Shown here piece after piece: positions 1-13,717 of a DNA stretch of 64,000 bases (position 1 is the first letter of the stretch; each line of letters opens with the position of its first letter). The stretch is taken from the NCBI GenBank assembly GCA_032622095.1, contig CP136063.1, positions 151,085,379-151,149,378 on the forward strand. The letters run 5' to 3'. This DNA comes from Siphonodentalium dalli (lineage: Eukaryota > Mollusca > Scaphopoda > Gadilida > Siphonodentaliidae). The notes below the pieces were generated by a model. The model saw nothing but the letters and a program-made list of their open reading frames with translations. It was not told the origin of the DNA and did not search any database. The position numbers and the translations under genes are program-made.

Positions 1-386
1 TTTAGTCATACAAAGAGTAAAATCCAAGATGGCTGCTGGCGGCCATGTTTTTGGGCCAAATGACCCCAAAATTACTCGTTCCCATCTACATGTCAATATT
101 AACATCCATGACAAATTTCATGACGATCAGACAAACAGTACGCCCTGTAGCCCGTGCTAATGGATTGAATTTTGAAATGCAAAATGGCCACTGGCGGCCA
201 TGTTTTTTTACCGAATGATCCCAAAATGAATCATTCTAGTCTAAATGTTGATGTCTACAGCTATGACAAATTTCATAATGATCCGATCAAAGGTACAACC
301 TGTAGACTGCATTGTTGACGCCTTACGCACACACGGACGACAAAGCCATGGCAATAGCTCAAACTTTACAAAGTAAAGTTGAGCTA
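1..386 (+). repeat. Right end of a satellite-bearing TIR element
   Basis: About two ~160-bp monomers of the satellite seen again at 20.4-24.2, 34.5-38.8 and 39.9-42.0 kb (core AAGATGGCTGCTGGCGGCC) are followed by the shared right terminus, an acacac/ggacgac stretch and the hairpin-like end TAGCTCAAACTTTAC...GTAAAGTTGAGCTA at 355-386. The left part lies outside the window. LINE coding sequence starts at the very next base, so this element probably inserted into a LINE copy. Confidence 0.85.
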
Positions 387-1366
387 ATGAATGGAAGCCC
401 TATCAATTTTGTTGCATGGCGCAAGGAGGGAATATATTTTGTACAAGATCTGTTACAAGAAAGCGGCAATTTCCATATGACTGAAACAATATACTCAACT
501 TACAAAATACGTACAAACTTCATTGTCTTAAATAGCATCCGACGACAGCTTATCTCTTACTCAAACAAAATCTCAAAACCCATTGTCCGAAGCCCGATGC
601 ACACCCTCCCAGATAATTTCGTGACCCTACTCAGAAATCCCAGCGGAGGACGCGATTTCTATGACATATTGAACCATGATTGCCATGTACCACTTCCCAG
701 GCAAAATGGCAAATAGAAATAGGCGATGAAGAAATTGACTGGAATATATACAATAAACTACCCTTTTCCACGACACCTGACACAAAGCTTCAATGGCTTC
801 AGTATAGAATAAACTCTAGAATTATATCAACTAATAGCTTCCTGAAAATAGCCAATATTCGACAAGATGATGCATGCGTGCATTGCAAAGACAAGAAGGA
901 AAGCATATCACATATATTTTGGGAATGTGAACACGTTCAAACTTTTCTGAAGGACATACATTCACGGGGTAACCGAAGCAGAGTCAAATTTCAAGCAACT
1001 AAGCAAACAATGATAATTGGGTCCCGCTGTGTAAATGACAATTATACCACTAATTTATTCTGGCTCTTAGTAAAACAATATATCTATAGAACAAAATTCA
1101 CACCAGAAAAATTAACAATTTCGTCATTTCTAGGAGATTTACGCTTTCGATATAAATGTGAAAAATATAATGCACGCCGTGAATTTAAATTGGAACAGTT
1201 AAAAAAAGACTGGTTCTTGTTCAAATTTCGTGAAAGAAAATGCACAATAATTACTCCTATCACCATCAATGTTATTATTACTACTATTATATTACTTGTA
1301 CTATTCCTAGTCGTCCTTAGTTGGCCACGTATGAATACAGAAATGTCAACCAGAGCACATAACTAA
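387..1366 (+). pseudogene. LINE ORF2 3' fragment (L1/Tx1-like), frameshifted
   Basis: This is the C-terminal part of a LINE reverse-transcriptase polyprotein. Two reading frames (387-716 and 680-1366) align end to end with residues encoded at 7140-7998 in the second LINE copy. Shared blocks include INF..WR..GI.F..DL, DTKLQWLQ.RIN.RII, and the terminal zinc-knuckle region C..C.......SHIFWEC. One frameshift near 690-716 separates the halves. The end of the second frame runs past the homologous stop into about 25 hydrophobic residues (around 1245-1320), which the other copy lacks; this looks like read-through into 3' UTR. The endonuclease and polymerase parts are absent because the copy starts exactly where the satellite element ends. 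Non-functional. The two copies differ at many residues, so they are separate old insertions rather than a recent duplication. Confidence 0.85.
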
Positions 1367-2556
1367 TTATTACTTCCATTGTATATATATATACCCACAT
1401 CACATGTTCCTATACTCTGTTAAAGAAACTATATCAACTTGTTAACCATCGATAACAGCTAACCTTCACCCACGGGACTAAGGCTACATTCACACACCTC
1501 GACAAATTGCGCGCCAAATTTCCACACGATTCATCAAACTAAAGCTAATTTCTGCACATATGAATGATAGATCTTGGATTCTTAATGTATATTCTTTCAG
1601 CATTAGAACATATGATTTTAAATACTAAACACAAATACCGATTACACGGTTGACCCTTAAAATTATTTTACATTGTATGCCTAAAATCTCTAAAATTCCA
1701 AGAGCACATATATGGGTGGGCTTAAACACGGGCATGGGCTTTGAACCGGGTCAGTACGGTATATATTTCCAAATTCCAGGCTTCGCAATTGTCCAATATA
1801 TAGTAGACGGCAATGACTGAAAATCATACTCGTAGTTTATACCACATATTTAGCAAAACTTTGACATGTAAATGATGTAAGTCAAATGCTGCGTATTTCC
1901 CCGACACTAGACAGGGTACCCTGGTTCGTGAACATGGCCTCAGTCGGGATTGTTATTGCAAGTCACATACGGAATCTGGTATGTCTGTAGAGAGCGCAAG
2001 ACAGAGCGATCTGTAGAGAGCACAAGACAGAGTGATAGGAGTGTGTCTGCTTATTAATGCATTCTTTAGATGTAACTTGTATTCGCTATGTACGCATGTT
2101 CAATTGTTATTCAAGAATTTTTTTTTTTTAAATGTGCACAAATCATGAGATAACTGGTTCACTAGGTATTCCAAGTTTCATGATGGTGAAATGAACATTC
2201 GGGACTCACAGTTTCAATGTAACTTCTCTTATCAATGCAAGTGGTTGAAGAATATCAGTTTATCAAATTCACCTGATTAATTACCTCCGGTACAGTAGCA
2301 TGCAAAAAATCTGAAATTTTACGATTTTGTTTTATACCTGTTTTGTTGATCTCTTGCTTTCAATATCTGGGAACATAATCATTACATGAGTTCTTTCATA
2401 AATTGAATCAATTATGAAGATATTAATCATGTGATTTGATGAATAAACCAAGGTTTTTCCACTGAATTATTGTCCTTTGAACAGCACTAGTAATGGCACT
2501 AGTAATGTGCAAAAAGTTTGACAAGGAGAGGATGGACATAAGGATATGGGTATATA
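1367..2556. other. Stretch without a recognisable gene
   Basis: AT-rich sequence beginning with the probable 3' UTR of the LINE fragment. No ORF with recognisable similarity was seen. A short imperfect duplication (gagagc.caagacagag.gat) occurs at 1990-2040. Confidence 0.6.
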
Positions 2557-2760
2557 CAGCTATGCTCTAATTAATCGACCCTCATTAACGAGGTTGACAT
2601 GCGGTAATACTGCCTGACCGCGGAGTAATACCGCCTGGCCGCGGTGTAATAACGCGGTCATTTTTTGCTACCGCGGTGGTATCGACCGCGGTGTCATGCG
2701 GTAAGCCATTTCATGACCGCGGTTGACTTACGCCGTAACGAATTTCATGACCGCGATGTC
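2557..2760 (+). repeat. Left TIR plus subterminal CCGCGG repeats
   Basis: After about 40 bp of TIR there are five CCGCGG palindromes (2617-2727) in contexts such as gaCCGCGGtgt and taCCGCGGtgg, with degenerate copies (GACCGCGATG). The density of CpG contrasts with the AT-rich surroundings. Transposase-binding sites are the obvious guess. Confidence 0.75.
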
Positions 2761-4040
2761 TTATAATAACTTCTTGGTTGCACGCGGCGGCGATAGAAAA
2801 CTGAAGTTTTATACACCTAATCGTTATTTAACTATAATAAAATGACTTATCTGGTATATCTGTTGTTAGATTTGTTCTGCGTGTGCCGTTAGGGTCGATC
2901 TGGTACTTTTCTCGGAAGTTCGGCATTGACGAGGAGATTACGATTTTGCGTTGGCATTGTTTTTGTCGAGGGAGATTTCGAGGTAAGTGTCGCGACATTT
3001 CTTATCATGAATAAAAAATATATATAATATTCCAAGTTGCCGGAGTTATTATTCCCGTTATTGAGTTAATAGTAACCCAAATTCCATTAAAATACAGTCA
3101 ATACAGCAGTGCCAGGCAATAACCCCCCCCCCTGACGAGACAAATTACAACATCTCATTGTTCACAAATTAACAACTACTATCCAACGTAGTGACCGCTA
3201 ATCACCAATATTCAAACTGATAATCAGGTCAGTCAGTGACCTCAATGACCTCTTATCAAAAGCCCACATAAAAAAATATGCAGACAGTAAACAAGTGTTG
3301 GGTCATGCCCGGTTTCCTTTGTATAAGTATGGTCTCTACAGTTGAGTTCAAGATAATGTGGTATATCAAAATCCCTTCCCCAAACGGAGGTCTCGCGTAG
3401 AATTCTTGTATTTTATTAATTGGATAGGGATATTTACACTAGTAACAATTATTAATATTTTAATTGTTTTTATTTGTAATTGAACATTTCGTTCTTGTTT
3501 TGATGTGAACGGTCATGCACTCTTCCGAGTTGTATGCTGTGACGTCATCGTGGCGAATGCCAAAACTCACCTGTGTATAAGTCAGCCAGAATTCAGACCC
3601 CCTATTACAGTTGTATATGGCGCATGCATATTTGATGGGATATACAAGTTTCAAGTTTATTATTAATATCTCTCCTTATCATAATTGACGTAAGAGATAA
3701 TTACAAGTAATAACATACTGGGTAAAATTATCTCTTATGTCAAGTAATAACATACTGGGTAAAAAAAAACTTTAGTAGCGAAAGAATATATGTTAATTGA
3801 GTTTCCTAATTCGACTAGTTTATTTCACTATACTATATATACTATACATATGCCTATAAGCATGTCGTGTGCCTCAGCCCATTAACTATCTATCCGATCT
3901 TCTCATAATAAAATTTTCACTTTGGTTTTATTTCATCGTGTTGGAAAGTATAGTAATAAAGTAAGAAACAAATGCCAGTCGCAATGAACTAATAAATCTA
4001 GCTCGGGCTGTGGCAATCCAAATAACATAACCTATAGTAT
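2761..4040. other. No recognisable gene; possible first exon with splice donor
   Basis: A stretch at 2880-2982 ends in a good donor, GAG/GTAAGTG, and could be an untranslated first exon belonging to the large TIR element. A 10-C tract lies at 3123-3132. A short tandem duplication (aagtaataacatactgggtaaa) is at 3700-3765. The part near 4000-4230 is probably the 5' region of the LINE that follows. Confidence 0.35.
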
Positions 4041-4231
4041 ATGTTGCCACCACTGGACGGTCGGTGTTGTCCATCCAAGCAGACAACGACCTTTAGCCGG
4101 TTGTATATGTCTCTGTTTTCTCCGTTTATGTACTCCACCTTTGTTATGTCTGTATCTCTTTTCTTTGTGCGAATGAATGTGACATCAAAATGTACCATAA
4201 TATTATATATATATGTACCATGTGTGCCATA

Positions 4232-7200
4232 ATGAGTAATATAAAAGTTTTTTCTCTGAACTGCCGTGGACTCAACCAAACCGATAAACGCCGAGATGTT
4301 TTCCATCACATCCGTAACCTTGGTGGATCTATATATTGTTTGCAAGATACACACTTCACTAATCACATGGAAAGATGTATTGAAGCAGAATGGGGATGCA
4401 AAGCAATAATGGCATCATACTCTTCCCAGGCTAGAGGTGTTGCTATTCTATTTAGAAACAACTTTGAGTATAGTATTCACGAAACATATAAAGACTCTGG
4501 TGGAAATTTTATTATACTTGATATAACTATAGAAAATATACGTTTAAGTTTGGTGAATTTATATGGGCCCAATAATGATAATCCAGCTTTTTACTCTAAC
4601 CTAAAAAAATTAATTACCCAGATTGGAAACACGCAAATAATCATGTGTGGAGACTGGAATCTTGTTCAGAAACAAGAGCTAGACACTTATAACTAAAAGC
4701 ATATAAATAACCCCCATGCCATAAATGAAGTTGTTGACCTTGCCGGCAGCCTTGAACTAGTTGACGTGTGGAGACTATTTAATAAACAGGATAGACGTTA
4801 CACGTGGAGAAGGAAATCCCCAGTTAAAATGGCGAGGCTAGATTATTTCTTAATCTCCGAGGACCTCCTTAATCTAACTGGAGAAGGACCGGCAATTTTA
4901 CCCGGGTACAAATCAGATCATTCTATTATTTCACTCTCATTAAACGTCAGTGACATCAAGAATGGTCCAGGGTTTTGGAAATTTAATAATTCTCTTCTGT
5001 ACTGTAGAGAATATGTTGATTTAGTAAAATCGATCATAGCTGAAAATAAAATTAGATATTCTTACTCCACAAATGTAACGAAAAGGAAAGTAAGAAAAAA
5101 TGTTCCATTGGAAAACGACTTTTCCTCGACGCAGTGTTACTTGATATCAGAGGCGCCACCATACGCTTTTCCGCAAATCGAAAACGTGAGCGAACAAAAA
5201 TGGAGAAAAATCTGACAAAAAAAAAAGCAAAAATTATTTCAGATCTTGAATCCAACATCTCTGATGAAAAACAGAAAATAATGGAAGACTTGGAAAAAAT
5301 AGAAGTCGAAATTGAAGCAATGCGAAAAGAAACAATCCGCGGAACCATGGTTAGATCTCGCGCTAAATGGATAGAGGAAGGCGAAAAACCAACAAAATAT
5401 TTTCTAAATTTAGAAAAACGTAACTACATCTCCAAAACCCTGACCAGCCTGACAGTCGCGAATGGTAATAAAATCACGAAACAAAACGATATTATGAAAG
5501 AAACCCGAAATTTTTACCTTAATTTATACTCATATAGGTCAATGGACGATCGCGATCTAAACTCCCTTCTTAAAGATGGAACATGTCCCAAATTAAGCCC
5601 TACGCAGGCCTCGAGTATTGAAGGACCCTTAACCTTACAAGAATTAACAGACGCACTTAAGAACACAAAAAATAATAAAAGCCCAGGGCCATCCGGATAC
5701 ACCTATGAATTTTATAATTTTTTTTGGTCTGACTTAAGTCCCCTTTTAACAGAGTCGCTCAATGAATCGTTTTCAGTGGGAGAACTATCAATCACACAAA
5801 AGCAAGGTATTATAACTTTGATTCCAAAAAAGGATAAAAATAGACAGATGTTAAAAAACTGGCGTCCCATCTCCCTTTTGAATACATCTTACAAACTAGC
5901 ATCGTCGTGCATAGCGAACAGAATAAAACGTGTGCTCCCATCTATAATCAATCCCGATCAAACTGGCTTTTTAGCTGGTAGGTATATAGGAGACAACACC
6001 CGACTAATATATGACGTAATTCACAGGACAAAGCAAGAAAATAAATCTGGCCTACTACTCCTTATCGATTTTGAAAAAGCGTTTGACAGTGGTCATTTAT
6101 AAGAAAATGTCTTTTTTATTTTGGAGATACCATAAAGAAATGGCTATCAATTTTGTACGATAATGCCAGCTCATCTATTCTGATTAATGGTCATATTTCT
6201 CAGAGTTTTATGTTAGGGAGAGGCTGCCGCCAGGGTGACCCAATATCACCGTATATTTTCCTCCTCTGTGCAGAAGTCTTGGGGCTGATGATACGCCAAA
6301 ACAATACAATTAAAGGGATTTTCCTCGGCGGTTCAGAGTACAAAATAACACAATATGCGGACGACACGACGCTCATTCTTAATGGTTCTGAAAACAGTCT
6401 ACGTGAATCGTACTTAACACTTGACGAATTTGCTCGGGTATCGGGTCTGCGCATAAACCCAGAAAAATGTCAAGCAGCATGGATAGGGATAGGGTCACCA
6501 AATAAAATACGACATGTTCTTATAGAATTAAACCTGTCCACTGTAAATACTTTCAATTTTCTAGGTATACACTTCGACACTAATTTAACAAACATGAATA
6601 TAAATTACAATTATAAACTCGAAGACATAGAAAAGACAACAAAAATTTGGAAACACAGACTCCTGACCCCTTTAGGTAGAATAACCGTTGTCAAATCCCT
6701 CATCTTACCAAAATTGACACACCTATTTATAACTCTCCCAAGTCCAGGTACAACTTTTTTGAAAGCCCTAAATACCTGTTTATATAATTTCATTTGGAAT
6801 TCCAAACGCGATAGAATAAAAAGAAAACAATTATGTGCCGATCATATGCACGGAGGTTTGAAGATGATTAATGTTGAAAACTTTGATAATGCCATGAAAA
6901 TTACCTGGATACGACGCTTGATTTGCAAACAATCAAAGTGGGCTGCATTGTGTAATACCACACCTTTCTTAAACGACCAACTATTTCTCACGTACCATGC
7001 AAGTTATATTGTAAAGCAAACAAACAAGTTCTCAAATCCATTCTGGAGAGATGTTTTCAGTGCATGGTGTAAATTTATGCGATTAAATAATTCAAATACT
7101 ACTATTATGGCCTCAACTATCTGGAATAATCCGAACATAAAAATTGGAGGTTCATCAATCAACTTTAAATCGTGGAGAGATGCGGGAATATTTTTTATAA

Positions 7201-7998
7201 ACGATTTATTCCAATCAGATAATACATTCCATACCCCACACGCATTATATGCAATGTTCAACATCCGCGTCGATTTCATAACAATCAGCAACATAAAACG
7301 TCAGATTATGTCATTGGCAAGTTCACTTAATCAACCATTAATCCGTATACCCTGCCCATACCTACCTAATAATCATACTGCGATACTCCGTGACAAAAAG
7401 GGCGGACAATTATTTTACAAAGTTCTAGAAAGTGGGAAAATTATGCCAAATTCATGTCAAAAATGGGAATCCGAAATTTCCGAGAAGATAGAAAATTGGG
7501 AAGAATATTTGAGCATGCCCTTTAAAACGACAACCGATACGAAATTACAGTGGCTCCAATTCAGAATAAACACGCGAATTATCGGTACAAATAAATTTCT
7601 GAAGGTGGCTAACCTTCGAGTCGACGACTTCTGCAATCGATGTCAAAATGTACAGGAAACCATCTCATATTTTTTGGTACTGTCCCCATGTACAAACCTT
7701 TATAAAGGAAATTGAAATATGGACGGAAAACAACCAGTTTCCCATTGATCTAACAAAGAAGAATATTATTATCGGTATAGATCACGAATACAGAAAGTCA
7801 AAAAGTAACCTCTTCCTGCTAGTGATGAAACAATATATATACAGGACAAAATTCACGCCCACACAACTATCGCTTCGCTCATTCCTTTGCGATCTTAAAT
7901 TTAGGTATGAATGCGAGAGATACAACGCAAAATGTAACATGAATTATGACTTCGATAACCAGTGGATGACACTTCGAAATGCCTTAAAAATAAAATAA
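4232..7998 (+). pseudogene. LINE retrotransposon ORF2 (APE endonuclease + reverse transcriptase), inactivated
   Basis: Codes for a LINE polyprotein that would nick target DNA and copy its own RNA. The order is typical of the L1/Tx1 group. An APE-type endonuclease runs 4232-4960 (SLNCRGLNQ, LQDTH, GDWNLV, ARLDYFLIS, SDHSIISL), followed by an RT with LIPKKDKN, NWRPISLLN, DFEKAFD at ~6070 and the catalytic YADD at ~6356. A C-terminal region carries a cysteine/histidine knuckle (CNRCQ, then FWYCPH after a frame change). The catalytic Glu of the usual LQETH is Asp here. It is broken by an in-frame TAA at 4694-4696 and by frameshifts at about 5100, 6100 and 7665. No upstream ORF1 was recognised. 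The stop at 7998 is followed by ~340 bp of apparent 3' UTR without an obvious poly(A) tail. It lies inside the 2557-19790 interval, so it inserted there later. Confidence is high for the class, moderate for the clade. Confidence 0.92.
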
Positions 7999-8339
7999 TA
8001 GACTGAAACCCCGATATTTGCAGACTCAAAAATACACCCGACCTTTAACAGTGACCCTGAATATCACACACAACAAACTGAATTACCCGATACCTGAGCG
8101 AAAGATATCTATCCAATTTAGTTACACTGATCGTTTTACTTTGACCAATCATATTCTACGATAACTGCAATAGATATACCTGCTTACTTAAACACATCAC
8201 AACACTGTCCGAAAAGCAAAAACCGCGAGCGTTGTGTATTTTCCATATAGCTGTCGAACCAATATTTACAATACAGTTTCAATATGGTTAATTTACTAAT
8301 TATACTGTTTATGGTAAACTCTGAACGTAAAATAATTAA

Positions 8340-10361
8340 AGTTGCACATATAGTTTGGAACTTTGATTTTGCAAACCTGAAATTCTTATTTCACACCATC
8401 AACCACTTTAGCTGTTTTAATACGGGACATTCAAAGTTATTCTGAAGGAAACAAAATAGTCTATTGTTTTTATCACCACTATTTTAGATAAAGAAAGCAA
8501 ATTTTCGGTCAAGGAAATGACAAGGTAGAAACTAATATCACTGCTTCGTCTTGCTGTTAAGTTGAATGGTGCCAAAAAAAAAAACAAAAAAAAAGATTGT
8601 CCCAACACAATATGTGCCTTTAAATATTTCCGAATGTCATGTCACTGGTACGAAAGTAGGCCAGGTCATGGCAGAGTCCGCTCTTCCATGTCCTGGATCG
8701 AGAGCATGAGTGAGTGCGTGTATTATGTCTTTTCTCTTTTGTTATACTTTGTTCACAATAAAAAAATTAAAAAAAAAATATATATATATATTCCTTATTC
8801 ACACCTCGGACTTATCTGTTAAAATGTCACATTTCCGTGTCGAATGGTCATATTAACCCCATTTTCAGGTGCATGGATTAATAATAACGCTCTTTATTAG
8901 TTTCATATATGAAAACACTCTTTATTAATTTCAATTAATTGTTTTGTGTGTGTGTGTGAGGGTGTGTGTGTGTGTGTTAATTTGTGATTGGATGCCTCAT
9001 TCGAAATACGCTATTTTACTCTATAAAACTGCATGAGTTCGCTGAAAGTAGGAGGCAATCAATATACAAGGCATAGCTATATCATATACGATAGACATCG
9101 GGTCTTGCATTTCACTGAATCCACCTCGCGAATCCCAGATCTGCATTAGCAACGATTTGACGATAAAATTAGCACCAAGAAGTTCCCGAACCCGAGGCAT
9201 ACATAGTGACATTTCTGAAGGTAACAAATATATTCTTTTGAAGGAAAATTGTTAAAAAATAGATAATGAATTATAAATTTTAACAACATATTTGGTAACT
9301 TGGAATGACAACAACGAACGCTCTTTATTTGTTCCGTTTTAGAGAATCAACGGACCTCATTAAATCTTTTGAAACAGATCCATTTTCGGGATTTTTACTG
9401 AACATCACATTTGTACTAAAAAAAAAAAATTGGCTTTATTGGGAGTGCTAATTAGCCTGGAGTGACCATGCATGCACACACGAGGAAGCAAGTTTGCGAC
9501 AATGTCGTCACACGAACATCGGTTGACTGGCAGCGTTATTTCTCGGCTTAACGGCTTTATTACGGAATGTTGTTCAACTACGAATGGTAAACTTTACATC
9601 AGGAAGCATATACATCGGCATTTCTAAGTTGACCAATAAACGACGAAAATTGACTCACGCAAAAATAAAGTCATTTAGAGTAGTCAGGAAGACAACATTT
9701 ATGGCCATGACACCGCCCGGTTTGTATTAATTGTGCATTTCTTTTTGACAAACCACTATATTTAATAAAGTATAATGTATTTAATAAAATGAATAAATCA
9801 TCATTCATTCGGTACATCCACACACATTCGTAGTAATTTGGTACACCGAGTAGGATACCACGTGGCAATGTTTGTCAGAAACCGCAGCGCCTCGCAGTGG
9901 AAATAATTATTTTTAGAACATCTGGTCATTGAGTACAAACGCTATAATTGGAAAACGTTGAGGTTGAACGTTGTGTGTCTCGGGAGTGTCTGCTTGTTCA
10001 CGCATGCATGGTACTTGGGCCCTTGCATTCATCATATGTGTATGCATGTCAACCCAGTATGAGAACTTAATATTTGTTGGGTCCCAAAAGAATATGAAGG
10101 CAGTTTCACTGTTTGCACGGCATGACACAGATAAGATCGTTCCGTGTTGATCTATTTCCGATATGTTAAGACATAAAGAGCGTTTCATTCGTGCGAAAAA
10201 TTGAAAACAGCTGGAGAATGGTTGTGACCATGAAACGTATTTGTTAGAGCACGTGAAGCCGGAATGTCAATATTTCGTGTAATTGTCAACCTATCTTATA
10301 CCTCCTTCCAAATTACGTAGATGGAATTTGGAAGCTCGAATGAGACGGTGCATGTTCGTTT
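8340..10361. other. No recognisable gene; simple repeats
   Basis: AT-rich. A (TG)n tract is at 8944-8977 and an A/T-rich simple stretch at 8760-8792. The motif AACGCTCTTTATT (or its complement) occurs near 8886, 8917, 9316 and 10168, and again further right in the 17-kb interval. Short ORFs here show no family features. Confidence 0.5.
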
Positions 10362-10369
10362 AATTATGA

Positions 10370-10697
10370 TAGAGCTGGGACGGTTATGCAGTTAACCGGT
10401 TAACCACCAACTATGGCCGTGACCGGTCACGGATTTGCCGTGGTCGGTTAACCGTAACATCACTATTATAGTGTATGATCACTGTGATGGTCAGCTATAA
10501 CTGGCTATAAGAGGGTTAATCTGTCTCCGTCAATTAAAATGAATCCGAGATTGACGGAACAACATCAAACGCGGTGTGTCGGCTCTTTGAAGGCTACATT
10601 TAACAGCCTGCCGACATCAAAACGAAACATCAAAGGGTCAGCACACGTGTGATCTTACAACATTGTCACATCGCATGACTCGTATACAGTATTATTA

Positions 10698-10746
<49 letters not shown>

Positions 10747-11259
10747 GACAACATCACATACCAACGTATATGTAAGTATTTCATTAAGAATAAATAATAA
10801 TTGTTCGCCCCACCCAGCTACCGGAAATTGCGGAATAATCAATAAAAAATTCCGGAATGTATATTTAACCTTTCTAGTCGTCACTTCCGTGTCGGTGTGT
10901 TCAGCTTCCCGCCCGATCACATATCCCGATGGCGATGGAGTAATTTTACAAGGACAATAAATGAACACAACACAGCCTCACAGGGGAATGACATTGTATA
11001 TTTATTTTATTCAGTAATAAATTGAAGATGTGTACTTAATTAGATATGTGATTATGTGTGTCATGGGTGACAACTTCTTTGTATAATGGGCAGGAGCCGT
11101 TCTCAAACTTACCATGTCAGTGAGCATCACAATCATCGCCGTTCTGCATACTGGGCTTACCCACCCATAATAGTACCTATAATATGTGGTTAACCGGTTA
11201 ATCGCGGTTTTTTGCCGTTCATAACCGGTCACGAAAAACCCATAACCGTCCCAGCTCTA
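10370..11259. mobile_element. hAT-like non-autonomous element
   Basis: Ends TAGAGCTGGGACGG...CCGTCCCAGCTCTA are inverted repeats with TTAACCGG-type subterminal sequence on both sides (ttaaccggttaaccacc; gtggttaaccggttaatcg). They are flanked by an exact 8-bp duplication, AATTATGA, at 10362-10369 and 11260-11267. An 8-bp TSD with this kind of end points to hAT. No transposase is recognisable inside its 890 bp. It carries a 46-C tract. Confidence 0.88.
10699..10744. repeat. 46-bp poly-C tract
   Basis: Uninterrupted C run inside the hAT-like element; the longest of about a dozen G/C homopolymers in the window. Confidence 0.95.
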
Positions 11260-11267
11260 AATTATGA

Positions 11268-13171
11268 CAGTTACAAAAAAATATCTGCTGACCCAACTTG
11301 AGTTGTCGCTGACTGAAAGTCCATTCACTCGAACTGAAGGCGAAAGCAGTAGCAATATCTATACAAGCCCATCAAAGAGATTGCACGTTGCGTAATCCTG
11401 CTCGTTCTGTAATTACAAAATAGGTCAAGGGCATGCATGAGCTATATATATTGCAGGTTGACATTATGCTATTGTTTTTTGGAGGTACATGCACATGCTC
11501 GTCCCGTCTTAATGCACAGCTGTCACATAATTATTTCAGTATCATCATGTTTAATAATTAATTGATCACTGATCAGATGGCGCATTAAATTGTTTGTTTG
11601 CTTTCCTTGAATTTGGGCATGCCAAAAAGAAGAAAAAAATAGATTCACAGAGCTGTTGAAACATTCTAGAATTAACTTCTGTTTGCTTATATGAATAAAA
11701 TGTATGTTAAGGGTCAGACGCACGTTTTGTCAAAATTACCTGGTATTTCAAAATGGATCCTCTATTTTTGGTATTTCAAAATGGATTTTCTCAAAATCTG
11801 CCGGTCAAGAATTTCTTCGTGAAATTTGGTACATTCGATTATTGCGAGTGACACAATATTTAAGAACCATTGGGTATAATCTTATTTACTTTACTTTTAT
11901 GGAATGTACACTATTTAAAATTTCACTGTTTTCAATTATCAAGAACTCCTGCAAAATAATTTTTCAAAAGTGCCGAGACTTAATTCTTGATTCATGAAAT
12001 AAAATGATTATTTTCATTTAAAAAGGCAACTACCATAAATATTTCTCTAAATTTCGGAATTTTCATGTCATGCCTGTTGATCAATGAACAATTGTGCTGA
12101 GATGAGTTATGAATACATCCTGCAGGTTATTTCCTTACATGATAAGAATACAGAGTGTTTGTGTGGACGCCTGGACGGTAAATTTTTATCACCGTTTTTC
12201 TTGCACGTGATTTTTCAACATATAAGTTGATCCAAAAGCGAACAATTGCCAGGTCTAAATTAAACCTAGAAAAATATATATGTACCACTTGAATATTGTA
12301 ATTTTTTCCATGAAATGTGGACATTTCCCACGTCAATCTAATTGTCCTTCGTTAGTTGTAGTTTCGTATGTATACACATATTAAATACTATATTATATAG
12401 TAGGGTAGTATAGTTACCAGAGGCAAGCTTCCGAGTTTTTTTTATTGAAATTGATTCGATGTGAAAACGGGCCATGGCTCTAATATTGGTTCTAAATCAG
12501 AGAGAGATAATGATGAAAATGTCCCCCTGACATTCAAGCCACGTGGCGGTTAGCGCTCCAAAATACACCTAATATTATTCGCTTTTGAATTTTTCCCCCG
12601 ATATCGAAATTGGTCGATAAATACTTTAATTAACTTTATATGCGCATCATATGTCCCAAAAAAGAGGCATTGAAGTAATGAAAAAAAACAGCTTTGAACT
12701 TGGTGATTGGCATGGGTGCCAAACAAACAAGTCATATGCATGGCATGGAACCAAAAGAGCGTTCGTGTTAGTCTATTCCTGATATGGTAGAAATAAAGAG
12801 CGCTTGTTTCACTTCTATGCGAAAAATTTAAAATTAGAACGTTCCTGTTTGTAACCTGATAACACAAATAAGAATCTGCCGACCCAACTTTAATAGTCAT
12901 CGATGACTGGAAGTCCACTCGAACTGAAAGGCGAAAGCCACGGCGAACGCAGTCGCAATGTTAATACATGCACATCAAAGAGATTACGGCGTTACGTAAT
13001 CCATGCTCTGCCACTCGGTTGCAAATCATGCACAGTGTGGAAGGTCAGAACACATCTAATACATTTGTTTGTCTAGCATGTTTTTTTTAATAATTACATT
13101 ATGTTCCCTTGCGGTTATCAATTTCAATACGTTAGCTGTAAAGATAAGTTTATAGTAAATTCTAACATGCC
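11268..13171. other. No recognisable gene; internally duplicated DNA
   Basis: 11283-11420 and 12873-13030 are diverged direct copies. Shared words include CTCGAACTGAA, GGCGAAAGC, CATCAAAGAGATT and TACGTAATCC (the last as TGCGTAATCC in the first copy). Upstream, 10150-10205 pairs with 12775-12830 (ATAAAGAGCG, GCGAAAAATT). The hAT-like element at 10370 therefore sits inside the first copy of a longer duplicated block. No ORF of interest. Confidence 0.55.
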
Positions 13172-13717
13172 CAGGGGGGGGGGGGTGGGTGGGTGGTCAA
13201 AGCCACCAACAAGCAATTTTTTCCGCAACTAAAACAAATATTTCCTGCTTGTTTTTTTAGTGTTTTGGCAATGAGTTGGGCTTCAAAACCACTTTAAATG
13301 AGAGAAATAAAAACCACTTTGAATGAGAGAAATAATGTAATTCTAACTGGTAAACTGATTGCAGGCAGTTATCGTGTTGTATTTTGTTGCAAATTTTGAA
13401 ATCCAAGATGGCCGCTGGCAGCCATGTTTTTTTGGCCGAATGACCTCAAAATGACTCATTCCTATTTACATGTCCATGTTAACATCCATGATAAATAGTA
13501 TGCACAGAAATTCATATACAGCTGTTTACAGTGAATTTCCCCCCGCAAATCTCTGTTTTAGTGTTAAAAGGAGGGGTGGGATTAAAAAAATGGTCAGAAA
13601 AAAATGCCAAAAACGGAAAAAAATTTGGCGGTGGGGGTGGGTGGGTACAACAAATTATCGAAAGGGAAAAAATGCCATACGTGCCTGAATTTTTTTTCCG
13701 ACCCCCCCCCCCCCCTG
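13172..13717. mobile_element. Poly-G/poly-C bounded insertion
   Basis: Begins CAGGGGGGGGGGG and ends CCCCCCCCCTG. Flanked by ACATGCC at 13165-13171 and 13718-13724. The duplicate locus at ~17236 has a single uninterrupted ACATGCCCATAGTTTAAACG, which shows that this ~546-bp segment is an insertion. A lone satellite monomer (13392-13500) sits inside. The CAG...CTG ends suggest hAT, but the duplication reads as 7 bp (or 9 bp if the ends are shifted), not 8. Confidence 0.65.

Noticed and set aside
8562-8822. SINE or tRNA-like gene near a poly-A/AT tail
   Set aside because: No A/B box pair or cloverleaf could be recognised, and no second copy was seen in the window.
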